64,000 bases of DNA from Micromonospora sp. WMMA1947 (GTDB lineage: Bacteria > Actinomycetota > Actinomycetes > Mycobacteriales > Micromonosporaceae), in assembly GCF_027497355.1 (NCBI RefSeq), contig NZ_CP114909.1, positions 1,364,001 to 1,428,000 of the forward strand, written 5' to 3'. This document shows, in pieces, positions 1-9,219 of this stretch. The translations under genes and the position numbers were made by a program. The notes under the pieces are model-generated. The model saw nothing but the letters and a program-made list of their open reading frames with translations, did not search any database and was not told where the DNA came from. How positions within the stretch are numbered: the stretch's first letter is position 1; each line of letters opens with the position of its first letter.

Positions 1-178
1 GAGCAAGGGGCGGCTCCAGTAGACACCCCGCCCCTGACACTCTCGGGGCCCACACGCCCGCGGCTTCCCGTTCGGCCGCCCTCGACGCACCGGGGAATCT
101 CAGGCCGTTCGACGGCTGGCTCCATGTCGGACCCTGCTGGTTCACTTGGCCGCGAGTGACTGACGAAAGAGGCGTGGA

Positions 179-841
179 GTGACCGATCAGCCGGACGAAC
201 CCTCGCGGCAGCACCCGAGCCTGCTGCGGGTCGCCGCGTGGATCCCTGACGTTGACGAGAACCTGGAGCGGTGGGAGGAACTCGAGCAGATTGCGGTGCA
301 GTGGATCGAGGAGCAGGCTGCCGTCGACGGGGTGACCCCGGTGGTGTTCTACAACGCGGCGAAGGCGCACGGGGGCCCTGGCCCGGTCCACCGGCTGGCG
401 AGCCGCTACCGGTTCAGCTACCCGCTCGACTCAGACCGGCCACGTGGTGCTTTGGTGGCCTACCACCCCGACGCCCGGTCCCTGCGACGAGCGGCTGACC
501 TGGCGCGCGGATCGGCGCTGGTGGTCTTGGAGAGCGCGATGACCCCCCTGGCCGGATGGGCTGCCGGAACCCGGGCAGAGGACTTGTCCGGGGTGTATCC
601 GCAGGTGCCGGTGCTGGACCCCGAGGCGCAGAAGGCTCTCGACCGGGCCGTGTTCTTCGGCGGGCACAACAACTGGACCGGAAGTCACGAGCGTGAGCAC
701 GCCCGCAAGGTATTGGACGCCGTGCTGCGCGGCGGGCTGATCGACGTCGACACCGCTGTGGGGTATGCCCTGGCACACGCCGGGGTCTCGGAGGTGGGCG
801 CGAAGAACCTCCGCAGCAGCCTGGAACGCAAGAGGCGGTAG
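179..841 (+). CDS. Unknown protein, first gene of putative defence cluster
   Basis: A 220-residue soluble protein that I do not recognise. The GTG start is preceded by AAAGAGG six bases upstream. There is no signal peptide or membrane segment. The N-terminal half has an acidic helix with WEELEQIAVQWIEEQ. The C-terminal half has the unusual string FFGGHNNWTGSHEREHARK (roughly residues 160-180), rich in His, Asn and Glu, followed by two predicted helices and a basic tail. It ends 24 bases before the giant ATPase gene, so the two are probably one transcript and may work together. Function cannot be assigned from sequence; a specificity or regulatory subunit for the ATPase is only a guess from the gene order. 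Confidence 0.75.
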   Translation: MTDQPDEPSRQHPSLLRVAAWIPDVDENLERWEELEQIAVQWIEEQAAVDGVTPVVFYNAAKAHGGPGPVHRLASRYRFSYPLDSDRPRGALVAYHPDARSLRRAADLARGSALVVLESAMTPLAGWAAGTRAEDLSGVYPQVPVLDPEAQKALDRAVFFGGHNNWTGSHEREHARKVLDAVLRGGLIDVDTAVGYALAHAGVSEVGAKNLRSSLERKRR

Positions 842-865
842 TTCCACCCCGGGGAGACAGAGCAG

Positions 866-3800
866 ATGAAAGGTACCGAGCCGGCTTCACGTGCCGAGGC
901 CGACGCGCAGCTGCGTGACCGGGCCGAGCGCCTCGTCCGGGCCCAGCTTATGACCCGGGAGGATCAGGACTTCGCGCGCAGCCAGAAGAGCATGGTCGGC
1001 CAGACGATGCGGGAGTACGGCGGCCGCTTCCTGTTCGAGCTGATCCAAAACGGGTACGACGCGCAGCCGCCGGACGCCGGCAGCGGGCGCATCGCGGTGG
1101 TGCTGGCGCGCGGCGAGGGCACACACGGCACTCTCTACGTCGCCAACACGGGGCGCGGATTCACCGCCAGCAACGCCCGGCGGATCCGCTCACTCGGGCT
1201 GAGCGACAAGCCGATCGGCGAGGGCATCGGCAACAAGGGGGTCGGCTTCAAGAGCGTCCTCCAGATATGCGCGACTCCGGAGGTCTACAGCACCCTCGAC
1301 AGCGGAGACCCGGGGTTTTGCTTCCGGTTCGCTACCGAGGACGACGTGCCAGGGCTCGTCGGCGCAGATCCAGTGCTCGCTCGGCAGATCATCGACGAAG
1401 TTTCGCTCTACAGCATCACGTTGCCGGCCGAGGGGACGCCCGCTCGGGTGGCCACGCTCTGGGCCGACGGCTATGCCACCGTGGTGCGGTTGCCGCTCGA
1501 CGAGGGCGCCGCCGATGCGGTGGCCGAGCGCCTCGACGAGCTCGAAGCGTCAGAGGTGCCGCTCATGCTGTTCCTGAAGCGGCTGGAAAGCGTCACCGTC
1601 CGGAGAGAGGACGGTTCCGCCAGCGAAGAGCGGGTGCTGACCCGGGTACGCGGCAGCGCGCCGGTGGCGGCCGATGACTTCACCTGCGACCTTGTCACGT
1701 TGGACGAGGACGGCACATATCTGGTGCTGTCTCGGCGGGTCGATCCGGCCGCCTACCGGCGTGCGGTGCAGGAAGCGATCGACCGGCGTCAGCTCGACCC
1801 CAGGTATGCCGAGTCGACGGCGGCGGTCGAAGTCTCGGTCGCGGTGCCGTACGCGGCTGCGGACGCGCACGTCGGCCGGTGTTACACCTTCCTGCCGATG
1901 GGCCGTAAGGCGCCGTCGCCGTTCGCGGGGCACCTCAACGCGCCGTTCTTCACCGACCTGTCCCGCACGGACATCGACGAGACGAATCCGCTGAACCGGC
2001 TGCTGCTCACCGCGGCGGCGGAACTCTGCCTCGACGCGGCCGAGGCGCTCACCGGCTGGCCGGACAATGCCGCCCCCACCGCTGTACTCGATCTTTTGTG
2101 CTGGGACGACGACCGTCTGGGGCTGCTCACCTCTCGCGCGGAGGAGCAGGGCCGACCGCTGGGCGAACGCCCGCTGTTGCCCGCACAGGCGCCCGGCCGC
2201 TGGCTCACACCAGCCGCGGCATGGCGCTGGCCCGTACCCGACACAGGCATGCTGACCGCAGCGTTTGCGACAGCAGCCAGCGGCGCCGAGTTCCTGCGGG
2301 AATTGCCGACGCGCCGGCAGGCGCGGCTGAGGAGCCTGCTGTCGCGGCTCGGACTTGACGTGACGCCAGAGCCGGAGCGTCTGGCCGGCTGGGTCGAGCA
2401 GATGATGGCGGTGATGCAGCGCGACCGCCGCCCGATCAGCGACTGGGACCAGGCCTACGCGGACGTCGCGCGCCTCTTCGAGAAGGCGCCCGAGGCGTTG
2501 CGGGCGCGGCGCATTCTGCTGACCGACTCGGACGAGCTCGCGCGGTGCGCCGGCCGGCGGACCGGCGAGACGCCCGCGAGCCGGGAGGCCGCGCCTTTCT
2601 TTCCGCCGACGACCCAGCGGATCGCCGACGAAGACGACGTCGACCCCGGCGCCGACCTGTCGCTGCCGGCAAGCCTATCCAACCGGCTGTTCTATCTGCA
2701 CGGCGATCTGACCTGGCACGTCAACCGGCAACAGACCCCGGCGCGCAAGTTTCTGCAGGACAACCGGCTTGTGCGCGGCTTCGAGACGCGGGGCATCCTC
2801 GAACACATCCGCGCCGTGCTCGCCGACAGCCGGGCGCAGCGGGTCGCCCGGGACGCGCTGACGTTCGTCTTCAACCTGAGCCGCAGCGGTGCCCGCATCA
2901 AGACCGACCTGGCCGCCTTGGGCCTGCGACTGCCGACCGCGAGCGGCGCTTGGATGGCCGCCGAGGGCTGTCTGTTCTCGTCCGATTGGCCGGGTACCAC
3001 CGGGAAGGAGCTGTCCGCGATCGCGGCCACTCCAGAGGACCGGTCGGCCGAGTTGTACTCGCTCGCAGGCCGGTTGCTGGCACCTCCGGCGCAGGTCATG
3101 CGAGCCGGCGACCATGTTGCCGACTGGGTTGCCTTCCTGCGGCGCATCGGCGTTGGCGAGGTGGTGCCGCTAAAGTCTGTATCCGACGGTCGCGGGATCT
3201 ACGGCAGCAACTTGACCCGCGATCGGCTTTCGGCCGTGCCCGGGCTGCCCGATCCGGTCCGCGACCAGTGGGCGAAGGTCCTGCCGACGACGTCCGCTGC
3301 GTGGTATCCGTCCACCCCCTACGTGGTGAAAAGCCCGCTCTGGTGGATGCCGGGACAGGCCGACTGGGAACGGCTGACCGACCGGGTGCGCTTGCACCTG
3401 GCACGGCAGATCCTGCGCGGACTCAAGGGCGCCTGGCCGGCCGACGCCTTGACGGCCGTCTGGGAACGCGACCGGCCCGGCGACAAGAACCCGCAAGGGC
3501 GATGGACGCCGCTCGGCGCGTTCCTGCGTACGGTGGCCTGGTTGCCGACGCAACGACCCGGCCAGAGCGGCGGGGCTTTCGCGACGCCGGCCGAGTGCTG
3601 GACGTTTCCGGTTCGCAGTGACGACGTGCCGCCGCGGTTCGCGACGCTGCTCGCCAAGCCGATGCGGGATCTGCTCGACGACGACCCGGTGGCGCTGCGG
3701 CGGCTGACCGAGCTGGGTCTGGGCGTGTGGGGCCGGGACGCCGATGCCCCGCGCCTGGTGCGCCACCTGGGCGCGCTCTTTCACACCGGCGCGGTTGCCG

Positions 3801-6202
3801 AGATGCACGCGGCGCAGTTCCACAACACGTACCGGGCGGCGTGGGCGGCCTGTGCCGCCCGTGGCGCCGACGTGGAGCCGTTCCCGCCGGACACCCAGGG
3901 CTACCTCGTTGTCGACGTCGGCGGCTCGTCGACAGCCCTGCCGCTCGAGCCGGCCGGTGGCGGCCAGGAGCCGCCCGACGTGGTAGTCGCGTCGCGGGAC
4001 GACGAGCAGAGCCTGCTCCGGCTGATGGCCGACTTCGGGTGGCGGGTCCTCGAAGTAGACGCGCATCCCGAGACGGTGACCGCCATCTTGCGCCGCCGCC
4101 TCGGCGACCGGGTTTCACGTGCCAGCGGCGTCACGCCGGTCGTGCTGCTGGACGGACACGAGTTCGGGCCGCCGGCCGTCGCCGGCGCCCGACCGATCGT
4201 CGGCATCCTGCCGTGGCTGCCGCTGTTCGTGGCGACGCTGCTCGAACACCAGCGCAGCCAGTTCAGCCGCCTCGGTCAGCGGGCGTTCGACGACACGCTC
4301 GACGCGTTGCGGCGGGTGCGGGTCGCCTTCGCTGGCACGGTCGAGGTGCGCCTCGGCGAGGAAACCCGGCGGCTTCCGGACCGGCTGCACGGGGTGCTGC
4401 CGATGCCGCACGCCGCGCATCCGTCCCTGATCGTCGAGGGCGCGGAGACGGAGCTGGACTGGGACATGCTGGAGGCGATGGCGGAGCCGCTGGCATACCT
4501 CATCGGCCGGCGGGACTACGCCCGCACCTTCCGGTGGGCCGCAGAGCGGACCCGGCGGGTCGGCGTCCCCGTCGCCCAGCTCGCCAACGACGACGTGGCC
4601 GAGATATGCGACGTCACGGCCGAGAACGTCCGGACGATGGCGCGGCGAATCCAGTCTTCCCTGCGACCCTTACTACATAGGCTCTATCCCGTCGCCGCGC
4701 ATTACCTGAACGCCGAGTCGGCCGCGCCGTTCGACCCCGACTCACCGTCGGTGGAAAGCGAGCAGGAGGCCCGAGACCGGCTTACTGTGCTGGCCGACCG
4801 ACTCGACCACGAGCCGGACGAGCTGTTTGCCGCCGCGCTCGACGCTCCGACGCTCGCGGCGCTCCAGCAGCAGCTGAAGATCCCGGTACGCGAACTCAAC
4901 GCCACCCTGTCCGGCATGGGCGGACGCTATCCGCTCATCGACTACGGCACGCAGCACTCCGAGGACTTCGCCGACTACGTACGCCACCATCGCGACTCCC
5001 TGCTTGACCGGCTGCGCTGGCACCGGTGGGACCGCTTCGCGGCCTGCGACCCCCAGCCGGACTGGCACCAACTCCGGCGGGTTGAGTTGCTCGCCCCGGA
5101 CCCGGAGTGGGGCACCACCGTTGACGTCCTCTCGACCGATCTCATGGCGGCGCGCGTCGAGGAGGAACTCACGGCGCGGCTGGGCGAACAGCCGCCAGAA
5201 AGCGGCCCCCCTCTGCCGCGCCGCAGCGACTGCGCCAAGGCCAACGCCGAGTTGGTCGACACCGCCGCCGGCAGGCTGGCCAAGCTCGTGCGCGCCTGGC
5301 TCGAACGGCACAGCCGCCCGGTCCCCGCGCCGTGGACGGACGAGGCGTCGGCAGGCCCGGCGCTGCGCGCAACGCTCGACTCGGCCGGCGCGCTTGACTT
5401 CGCCATGCTGAGGCTTCCGGACGTGCTCCGCTGGCTGCAAACGCTCGGCGTCTGGCCGACGGACATGCCCGCGACCGACGACGTTGACGCGCTTGGTCTC
5501 ACCCCCGACGACCTCGACCGCCAGAAAGCCGAGGAGCGGCAGCAACGCGCCGAACGGGAACGGCAGCGGCGGACCGTGAACATCGACGACAAGCCATTCG
5601 ACCTGGACGACGGCTTCACCTCGCTACGCGCGGCTCTCGACAATTCGCTGGACCGAACACCCGCGTTCCTGGCCACTCAACGCAGGTTCACCGGCCTCAA
5701 GGCAACCGACGCTCGGTCCGGCCCCGGCGGCCGGATCGCGGGTGGCGGCTTCGGCGGCGGTGGGTTCGCGTCCGAGCTGTCAAGCCTGCAAAAGCTGGGG
5801 GTGGGTTTCGCTGGCGAGTGGTTCGCTTATCGATGGCTGGAGCGGCAGTACGGCGCCGACTTCAGCCCGGAATGCTGGGTGTCGGGATACCGTGAGCGGG
5901 TCTTCCCCGGCACCGGTGACGACAGCCTGGGCTGGGACTTTGAAGTCCCCGGCCGGCGCGGCACCTGGTACTACGAGGTCAAGGCCACCCTCGCCGAGGG
6001 CGGTCGAATCGAGCTGGGCGAGACTCAGGTCATCGCGGCGCAGGAGAACGCCCGGAACCGGCGGTGGCGGCTCCTAGTGATCACCAACGTCATGAATGAG
6101 AACCGCCAAATCCGTATGCTCCCGAACCCGTTCGACCCGGCGAGCCGCGGCCGGTATCGCTTCGTCGGCCAGGGTCTGCGTCTGGAGTACCACTGGTCGT
6201 GA
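866..6202 (+). CDS. Sacsin/Hsp90-like ATPase with C-terminal DUF3883 (PD-(D/E)xK-like) domain
   Basis: A 1778-residue protein with RBS GGGGAGA before the ATG. The N-terminus is a GHKL (Hsp90-type) ATPase: N-box FELIQNGYDA (E59, N62, D65), ANTGRGF at 93-99 and the glycine-rich lid GIGNKGVGFKSV at 120-131. This is the sacsin/NOV arrangement. A very long alpha-helical middle (about 250-1600) shows no known motif. After a glycine-rich linker (about 1615-1640) comes a DUF3883-type domain with GEW (E1651), GWDF (D1691) and YYEVKAT (E1704, K1706), the spacing of a PD-(D/E)xK nuclease core. Such ATPase-DUF3883 proteins are frequent in prokaryotic defence islands. ATP-gated nucleic-acid recognition and cleavage is inferred, not shown. 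GC and codon use are slightly less extreme than in the core genes downstream. Confidence 0.88.
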   Translation: MKGTEPASRAEADAQLRDRAERLVRAQLMTREDQDFARSQKSMVGQTMREYGGRFLFELIQNGYDAQPPDAGSGRIAVVLARGEGTHGTLYVANTGRGFTASNARRIRSLGLSDKPIGEGIGNKGVGFKSVLQICATPEVYSTLDSGDPGFCFRFATEDDVPGLVGADPVLARQIIDEVSLYSITLPAEGTPARVATLWADGYATVVRLPLDEGAADAVAERLDELEASEVPLMLFLKRLESVTVRREDGSASEERVLTRVRGSAPVAADDFTCDLVTLDEDGTYLVLSRRVDPAAYRRAVQEAIDRRQLDPRYAESTAAVEVSVAVPYAAADAHVGRCYTFLPMGRKAPSPFAGHLNAPFFTDLSRTDIDETNPLNRLLLTAAAELCLDAAEALTGWPDNAAPTAVLDLLCWDDDRLGLLTSRAEEQGRPLGERPLLPAQAPGRWLTPAAAWRWPVPDTGMLTAAFATAASGAEFLRELPTRRQARLRSLLSRLGLDVTPEPERLAGWVEQMMAVMQRDRRPISDWDQAYADVARLFEKAPEALRARRILLTDSDELARCAGRRTGETPASREAAPFFPPTTQRIADEDDVDPGADLSLPASLSNRLFYLHGDLTWHVNRQQTPARKFLQDNRLVRGFETRGILEHIRAVLADSRAQRVARDALTFVFNLSRSGARIKTDLAALGLRLPTASGAWMAAEGCLFSSDWPGTTGKELSAIAATPEDRSAELYSLAGRLLAPPAQVMRAGDHVADWVAFLRRIGVGEVVPLKSVSDGRGIYGSNLTRDRLSAVPGLPDPVRDQWAKVLPTTSAAWYPSTPYVVKSPLWWMPGQADWERLTDRVRLHLARQILRGLKGAWPADALTAVWERDRPGDKNPQGRWTPLGAFLRTVAWLPTQRPGQSGGAFATPAECWTFPVRSDDVPPRFATLLAKPMRDLLDDDPVALRRLTELGLGVWGRDADAPRLVRHLGALFHTGAVAEMHAAQFHNTYRAAWAACAARGADVEPFPPDTQGYLVVDVGGSSTALPLEPAGGGQEPPDVVVASRDDEQSLLRLMADFGWRVLEVDAHPETVTAILRRRLGDRVSRASGVTPVVLLDGHEFGPPAVAGARPIVGILPWLPLFVATLLEHQRSQFSRLGQRAFDDTLDALRRVRVAFAGTVEVRLGEETRRLPDRLHGVLPMPHAAHPSLIVEGAETELDWDMLEAMAEPLAYLIGRRDYARTFRWAAERTRRVGVPVAQLANDDVAEICDVTAENVRTMARRIQSSLRPLLHRLYPVAAHYLNAESAAPFDPDSPSVESEQEARDRLTVLADRLDHEPDELFAAALDAPTLAALQQQLKIPVRELNATLSGMGGRYPLIDYGTQHSEDFADYVRHHRDSLLDRLRWHRWDRFAACDPQPDWHQLRRVELLAPDPEWGTTVDVLSTDLMAARVEEELTARLGEQPPESGPPLPRRSDCAKANAELVDTAAGRLAKLVRAWLERHSRPVPAPWTDEASAGPALRATLDSAGALDFAMLRLPDVLRWLQTLGVWPTDMPATDDVDALGLTPDDLDRQKAEERQQRAERERQRRTVNIDDKPFDLDDGFTSLRAALDNSLDRTPAFLATQRRFTGLKATDARSGPGGRIAGGGFGGGGFASELSSLQKLGVGFAGEWFAYRWLERQYGADFSPECWVSGYRERVFPGTGDDSLGWDFEVPGRRGTWYYEVKATLAEGGRIELGETQVIAAQENARNRRWRLLVITNVMNENRQIRMLPNPFDPASRGRYRFVGQGLRLEYHWS

Positions 6203-6309
6203 CCGCCCGCATCTACACGGGTATCCCTGAACTTCGCTGTCGCGTAGAGTTACTGAGCGGCTTCGGCTCGTGTGACCGAACGCTTCTTAACCACGCCGCC
6301 CTGCAGTAG
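6199..6309 (+). CDS. Possible 36-aa coupled ORF or remnant of an N-terminal extension
   Basis: A GTG overlaps the stop of the giant ATPase gene (GTGA) and opens a 36-codon frame ending at TAG 6307-6309. The same frame then stays open without another stop to the ATG at 6499 of the next gene, exactly 300 bases from the GTG. Either this is a short coupled peptide, or the next gene once began here and a TAG split it. No motif is visible and no homologue is recognised, so confidence is low. Confidence 0.25.
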   Translation: MTARIYTGIPELRCRVELLSGFGSCDRTLLNHAALQ

Positions 6310-6498
6310 CGGAGCCCGACATCGGCCGATGATGCCGAAGGGCTGAGACCCCGCCAGCGGCAGCCCTCACGCCTCGTCCACGCGCTCACGCATGAGCCGG
6401 TCGTTCTTGCTGTCCTTCCCGCCGCAGGCTGCCTGCCGGTCATTGACCAGGCCGTGTTGGAAGCCGCACTGGCGTGCCCTCCTGCCGAGGAGTGTCCG

Positions 6499-7377
6499 AT
6501 GGATGTGTTCCGCCCCGACCTCGAGCCGTTGTCGTCGAAACGGTGGCTTGCCCGCCGTTTCCCGTACCGCGAGGAGCTGATCGCCGACCTACGCCACCGC
6601 ATCCGCCGCGCTCCTGCGCCGATCACCGTGTGCCCGCCGAATCCGCGACACTTCGGCCACGCTATCGAGAAGACCTTCGCACTCGACCTGTGCGACACCC
6701 CGCCGTACCCACACCTGTTCGCCAGCCTGCCCAAGACCGAGCGCCAGACCCTCCTCACCACCGCCGGATACCGGCCCGACCACCGGAGAGGCGACGCGGC
6801 GTGGCGCAGGACCAACTCTGAAGTGCCAGGTGCCCGCCTGCTCACGGTGGGCAGCGTGCTCACCATCCTCGAACAAGCCCTGCGACAGCTTCCCATCACC
6901 ACGCCGGACGGGGTCCATGCCGCGCTGCAAGGTCCGCTGCGGCATCGCCGGACCATCGCCATCTGCGCGACCGCGACCCGTGCCGCCCGACCAGCATTTG
7001 CCGCCTTCTGGGCCAGCTACCTCAGCGGATTCCGTGCTGCGCTGCGTAGCTACGGCCCCCTTACCGCCGGTCCCGCCCTACTCGATGGGCTGAGGGTCGC
7101 CGACCTACTCGCCGGCGCCACGATCGTGGAAGTCAAGACCGGCCACCTCACCGAGACCCACCAGTTCGAGGGTCTCATCGACCAGGTCCTTACCTACACA
7201 CTGCTCGCTGCCGTGAGCGGTTACCAGGTCTCCGCGGTTGCGGCGTACCTGGCCCGCTACCACGTACTTGCCCGCTACCCGATTGATGCACTCACCACCG
7301 AGTTGGCCGGCGGACCTGTCGACACCACCGAAGCCGGCAACCACCTCGCCACCCTCATCCGGGCCGAGTATCCATAA
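6499..7377 (+). CDS. PD-(D/E)xK nuclease-like protein
   Basis: A 292-residue protein. The start at ATG 6499 is chosen because GAGGAG lies six bases upstream; the frame also stays open further upstream. Near residue 55 is FGHAIEKTF, followed by a helix-rich middle. The block VADLL (D202), then IVEVKTG (E211, K213), then LIDQVLTYTLLAA matches the Asp...Glu-x-Lys core and the following Gln helix of PD-(D/E)xK nucleases. It lies on the same strand as the DUF3883 ATPase, 296 bases downstream. I infer a nuclease or nuclease-derived subunit of the same defence cluster. I do not recognise the exact family. Confidence 0.7.
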   Translation: MDVFRPDLEPLSSKRWLARRFPYREELIADLRHRIRRAPAPITVCPPNPRHFGHAIEKTFALDLCDTPPYPHLFASLPKTERQTLLTTAGYRPDHRRGDAAWRRTNSEVPGARLLTVGSVLTILEQALRQLPITTPDGVHAALQGPLRHRRTIAICATATRAARPAFAAFWASYLSGFRAALRSYGPLTAGPALLDGLRVADLLAGATIVEVKTGHLTETHQFEGLIDQVLTYTLLAAVSGYQVSAVAAYLARYHVLARYPIDALTTELAGGPVDTTEAGNHLATLIRAEYP

Positions 7378-7429
7378 GCCGCCGCAGCGCTATACGAGAC
7401 GGCTGCGCAACGGTCCCACTCGGGGCGGT

Positions 7430-8010
7430 GAGGCGGAAGCCCGCAGGATCGTGCCGGCCCCCAAAAACCTGGTGCCGAGGTAGGGCTCGGGCTTCTTCCG
7501 TTTGGGGTTCTCGGCCAGGTCTTTGGGCTCGGTGAACAGCTGGGCTGCCTCCAGCACTGCAGGCGTCGGTTGGTGCGGACGAAGGCCCTCTTCAGGCCAG
7601 ACTGCGGGTCGATGAGCCTGGCAGGTTGGAAGAAGGCGGCGTCCTTCAGTCCGACAATGGCGCCCAGACGGTCGTGCTCCTGCCGAGAACATCCCTTGCG
7701 AGGCGGTTGGTGTGCAACTGGAGCGTGGCGTCGCCGGTCTCCTTCTTGTCCGGGTCGGGTCCGGACACTGGCCCCGACCTCGGCGCCGTTGCGCAGGCGG
7801 ACGATGATGTTGAGGTCGTCGTGAAAGCGGACCGCGCTGTCGTCGGCCAGGTCGGACTCGCGTGCGAGGCCGAAGTAGTGCTCCAGGGTCGCCAGGTGAT
7901 TCGTAATGAGCCGGAGCACTCGGACCAGTGGTGGGCCTATGCGGTGTTCGGCGGGGACGGTCTTGCTGATCCGGTGCATCACCGCAATGATGGTGGCGCT
8001 GGCCGGATGA
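7430..8010 (-). pseudogene. Multiply frameshifted relic of an unknown gene
   Basis: On the minus strand, protein-like sequence moves between frames. One frame gives text such as LITNHLATLEHYFGLARE (about 8006-7763). A second gives DKKETGDATLQLHTNRLARD (about 7770-7695). The first frame resumes with GLKDAAFFQPARLIDPQSG (about 7688-7559), and a third gives AQLFTEPKDLAENPK and KKPEPYLGTRFLGAG (about 7559-7430). Each part has natural amino-acid composition while the other frames are Arg/Pro-rich shadows. At least three frameshifts are needed to join them. I do not recognise the family. Its decay between two intact defence modules fits turnover inside an island. Confidence 0.55.
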
Positions 8011-8224
8011 AGTCTCTGCCCCGCAGGCTCCTTGCGACCGAACCGCGGCGGCCCTGCCACCTGTCTTGGCTCTAAGCTTGGTCGGCAAGTGGGGGAATCG
8101 CGAAGTTCGCGATACTCAAGATCATTTTTGGTCATGTCGCACAGGGAAGTCAGTCGTTGACGCTAGGGTCAGGTCAGCGTCTGCGGCGGCTTCATGCACG
8201 GCAGCTGGGGGAGGTGCGGCGTAC

Positions 8225-9217
8225 GTGGCGACAGCTGATCAAGTCAAGGCCCTGGTCAGAAGCCATGGCGAGGGTGACGATGCCCGCTTCTACTCGGTAG
8301 CCCTGCAGGTAGCCGCGAAGGCCGCTCGAAGCGGTCAAGCGCACTTCGCCCAAGAGCTGCGAGATCTAGTCGATGGACTCCGAGCAACTTCTGAGAGGGC
8401 AGACAGGCCAGTTAGTCGCCCGGTTCCTGTCGCTCGACCACGAGGTGAGCTAGCTGACCTCCTGAGCGTCGCCTACCCGACCACGCGTTTGGCAGACCTC
8501 GCGCTGGAGCCGGAAGTTCGGCAACGGTTGGAGCGTGTCTTGCTTGAGCAGCGACAGCAAGACAGACTCCGAGAACACGGCTTCGACCCTCTGCGTCGCC
8601 TCCTACTAGTCGGCCCGCCCGGGACCGGAAAGACGATGACGGCGCGCAGCCTCGCCGGCGAGCTTCGACTACCACTCTTCACCATCCGCTTGGACGCCCT
8701 GATCACCAAGATGATGGGCGAGACGGCTGCAAAGCTGCGGCTTGTGTTCGATGCGCTAGCGGAGACCCGGGGAATCTACCTGTTCGATGAGGTCGACGCT
8801 CTTGGGGGAGAGCGCTCCAGGACCAACGATGTTGGTGAGATCCGACGCGTGCTGAACTCCTTCTTGCAGTTCTTGGACCAGCAGGACTCGGACAGCCTCT
8901 TGGTGGCCGCGTCGAACCACCCTCAACTGCTCGACCGCGCGCTGTTCCGGAGGTTCGACCTCGTTGTCGGGTATCCGCTACCCACGCCGGAGGTCAGCAG
9001 GGCTGTTATCCGCAATCGGTTGGCTACGATGGGGCCCAAAAAGTGGGCTTGGAGTGCTATCGACGAGGCCGCAGCAGGCCTGAGTCACGCCGAGATCACA
9101 GTCGCCTGCGAGCTAGCCGCCAAGGAGGCCATCCTGTCTGGTCAGCAGCACGTCACTCCTGCCACCCTGGCGGCAGCCCTGCGTGATCGGCAGAACATGG
9201 CCCACGAGAAGCAGTAA
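8225..9217 (+). CDS. ietA: AAA+ ATPase of an IetAS-type defence system
   Basis: A 330-residue AAA+ ATPase. The GTG at 8225 is chosen over the longer open frame because GGGGGAGGTG sits eight bases upstream and the extra N-terminus looks non-coding. Walker A is GPPGTGKT at 130-137, Walker B LFDEVD at 186-191, sensor 1 SNHPQLLDRALFRRFD at about 231-246 with the arginine finger. The N-terminal 70 residues are helical. The stop is two bases from the subtilase gene. AAA+ ATPase plus subtilisin-like protease is the arrangement of ietA/ietS, first described on an Agrobacterium Ti plasmid and later catalogued as the IetAS anti-phage system. Assignment rests on domain pairing and order. Confidence 0.85.
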   Translation: MATADQVKALVRSHGEGDDARFYSVALQVAAKAARSGQAHFAQELRDLVDGLRATSERADRPVSRPVPVARPRGELADLLSVAYPTTRLADLALEPEVRQRLERVLLEQRQQDRLREHGFDPLRRLLLVGPPGTGKTMTARSLAGELRLPLFTIRLDALITKMMGETAAKLRLVFDALAETRGIYLFDEVDALGGERSRTNDVGEIRRVLNSFLQFLDQQDSDSLLVAASNHPQLLDRALFRRFDLVVGYPLPTPEVSRAVIRNRLATMGPKKWAWSAIDEAAAGLSHAEITVACELAAKEAILSGQQHVTPATLAAALRDRQNMAHEKQ

Positions 9218-9219
9218 AG

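Noticed and set aside
866..6202. Druantia, Zorya, BREX or DISARM component
   Set aside because: The ATPase is GHKL-type with DUF3883 and no helicase, methylase or motor genes of those systems are adjacent.
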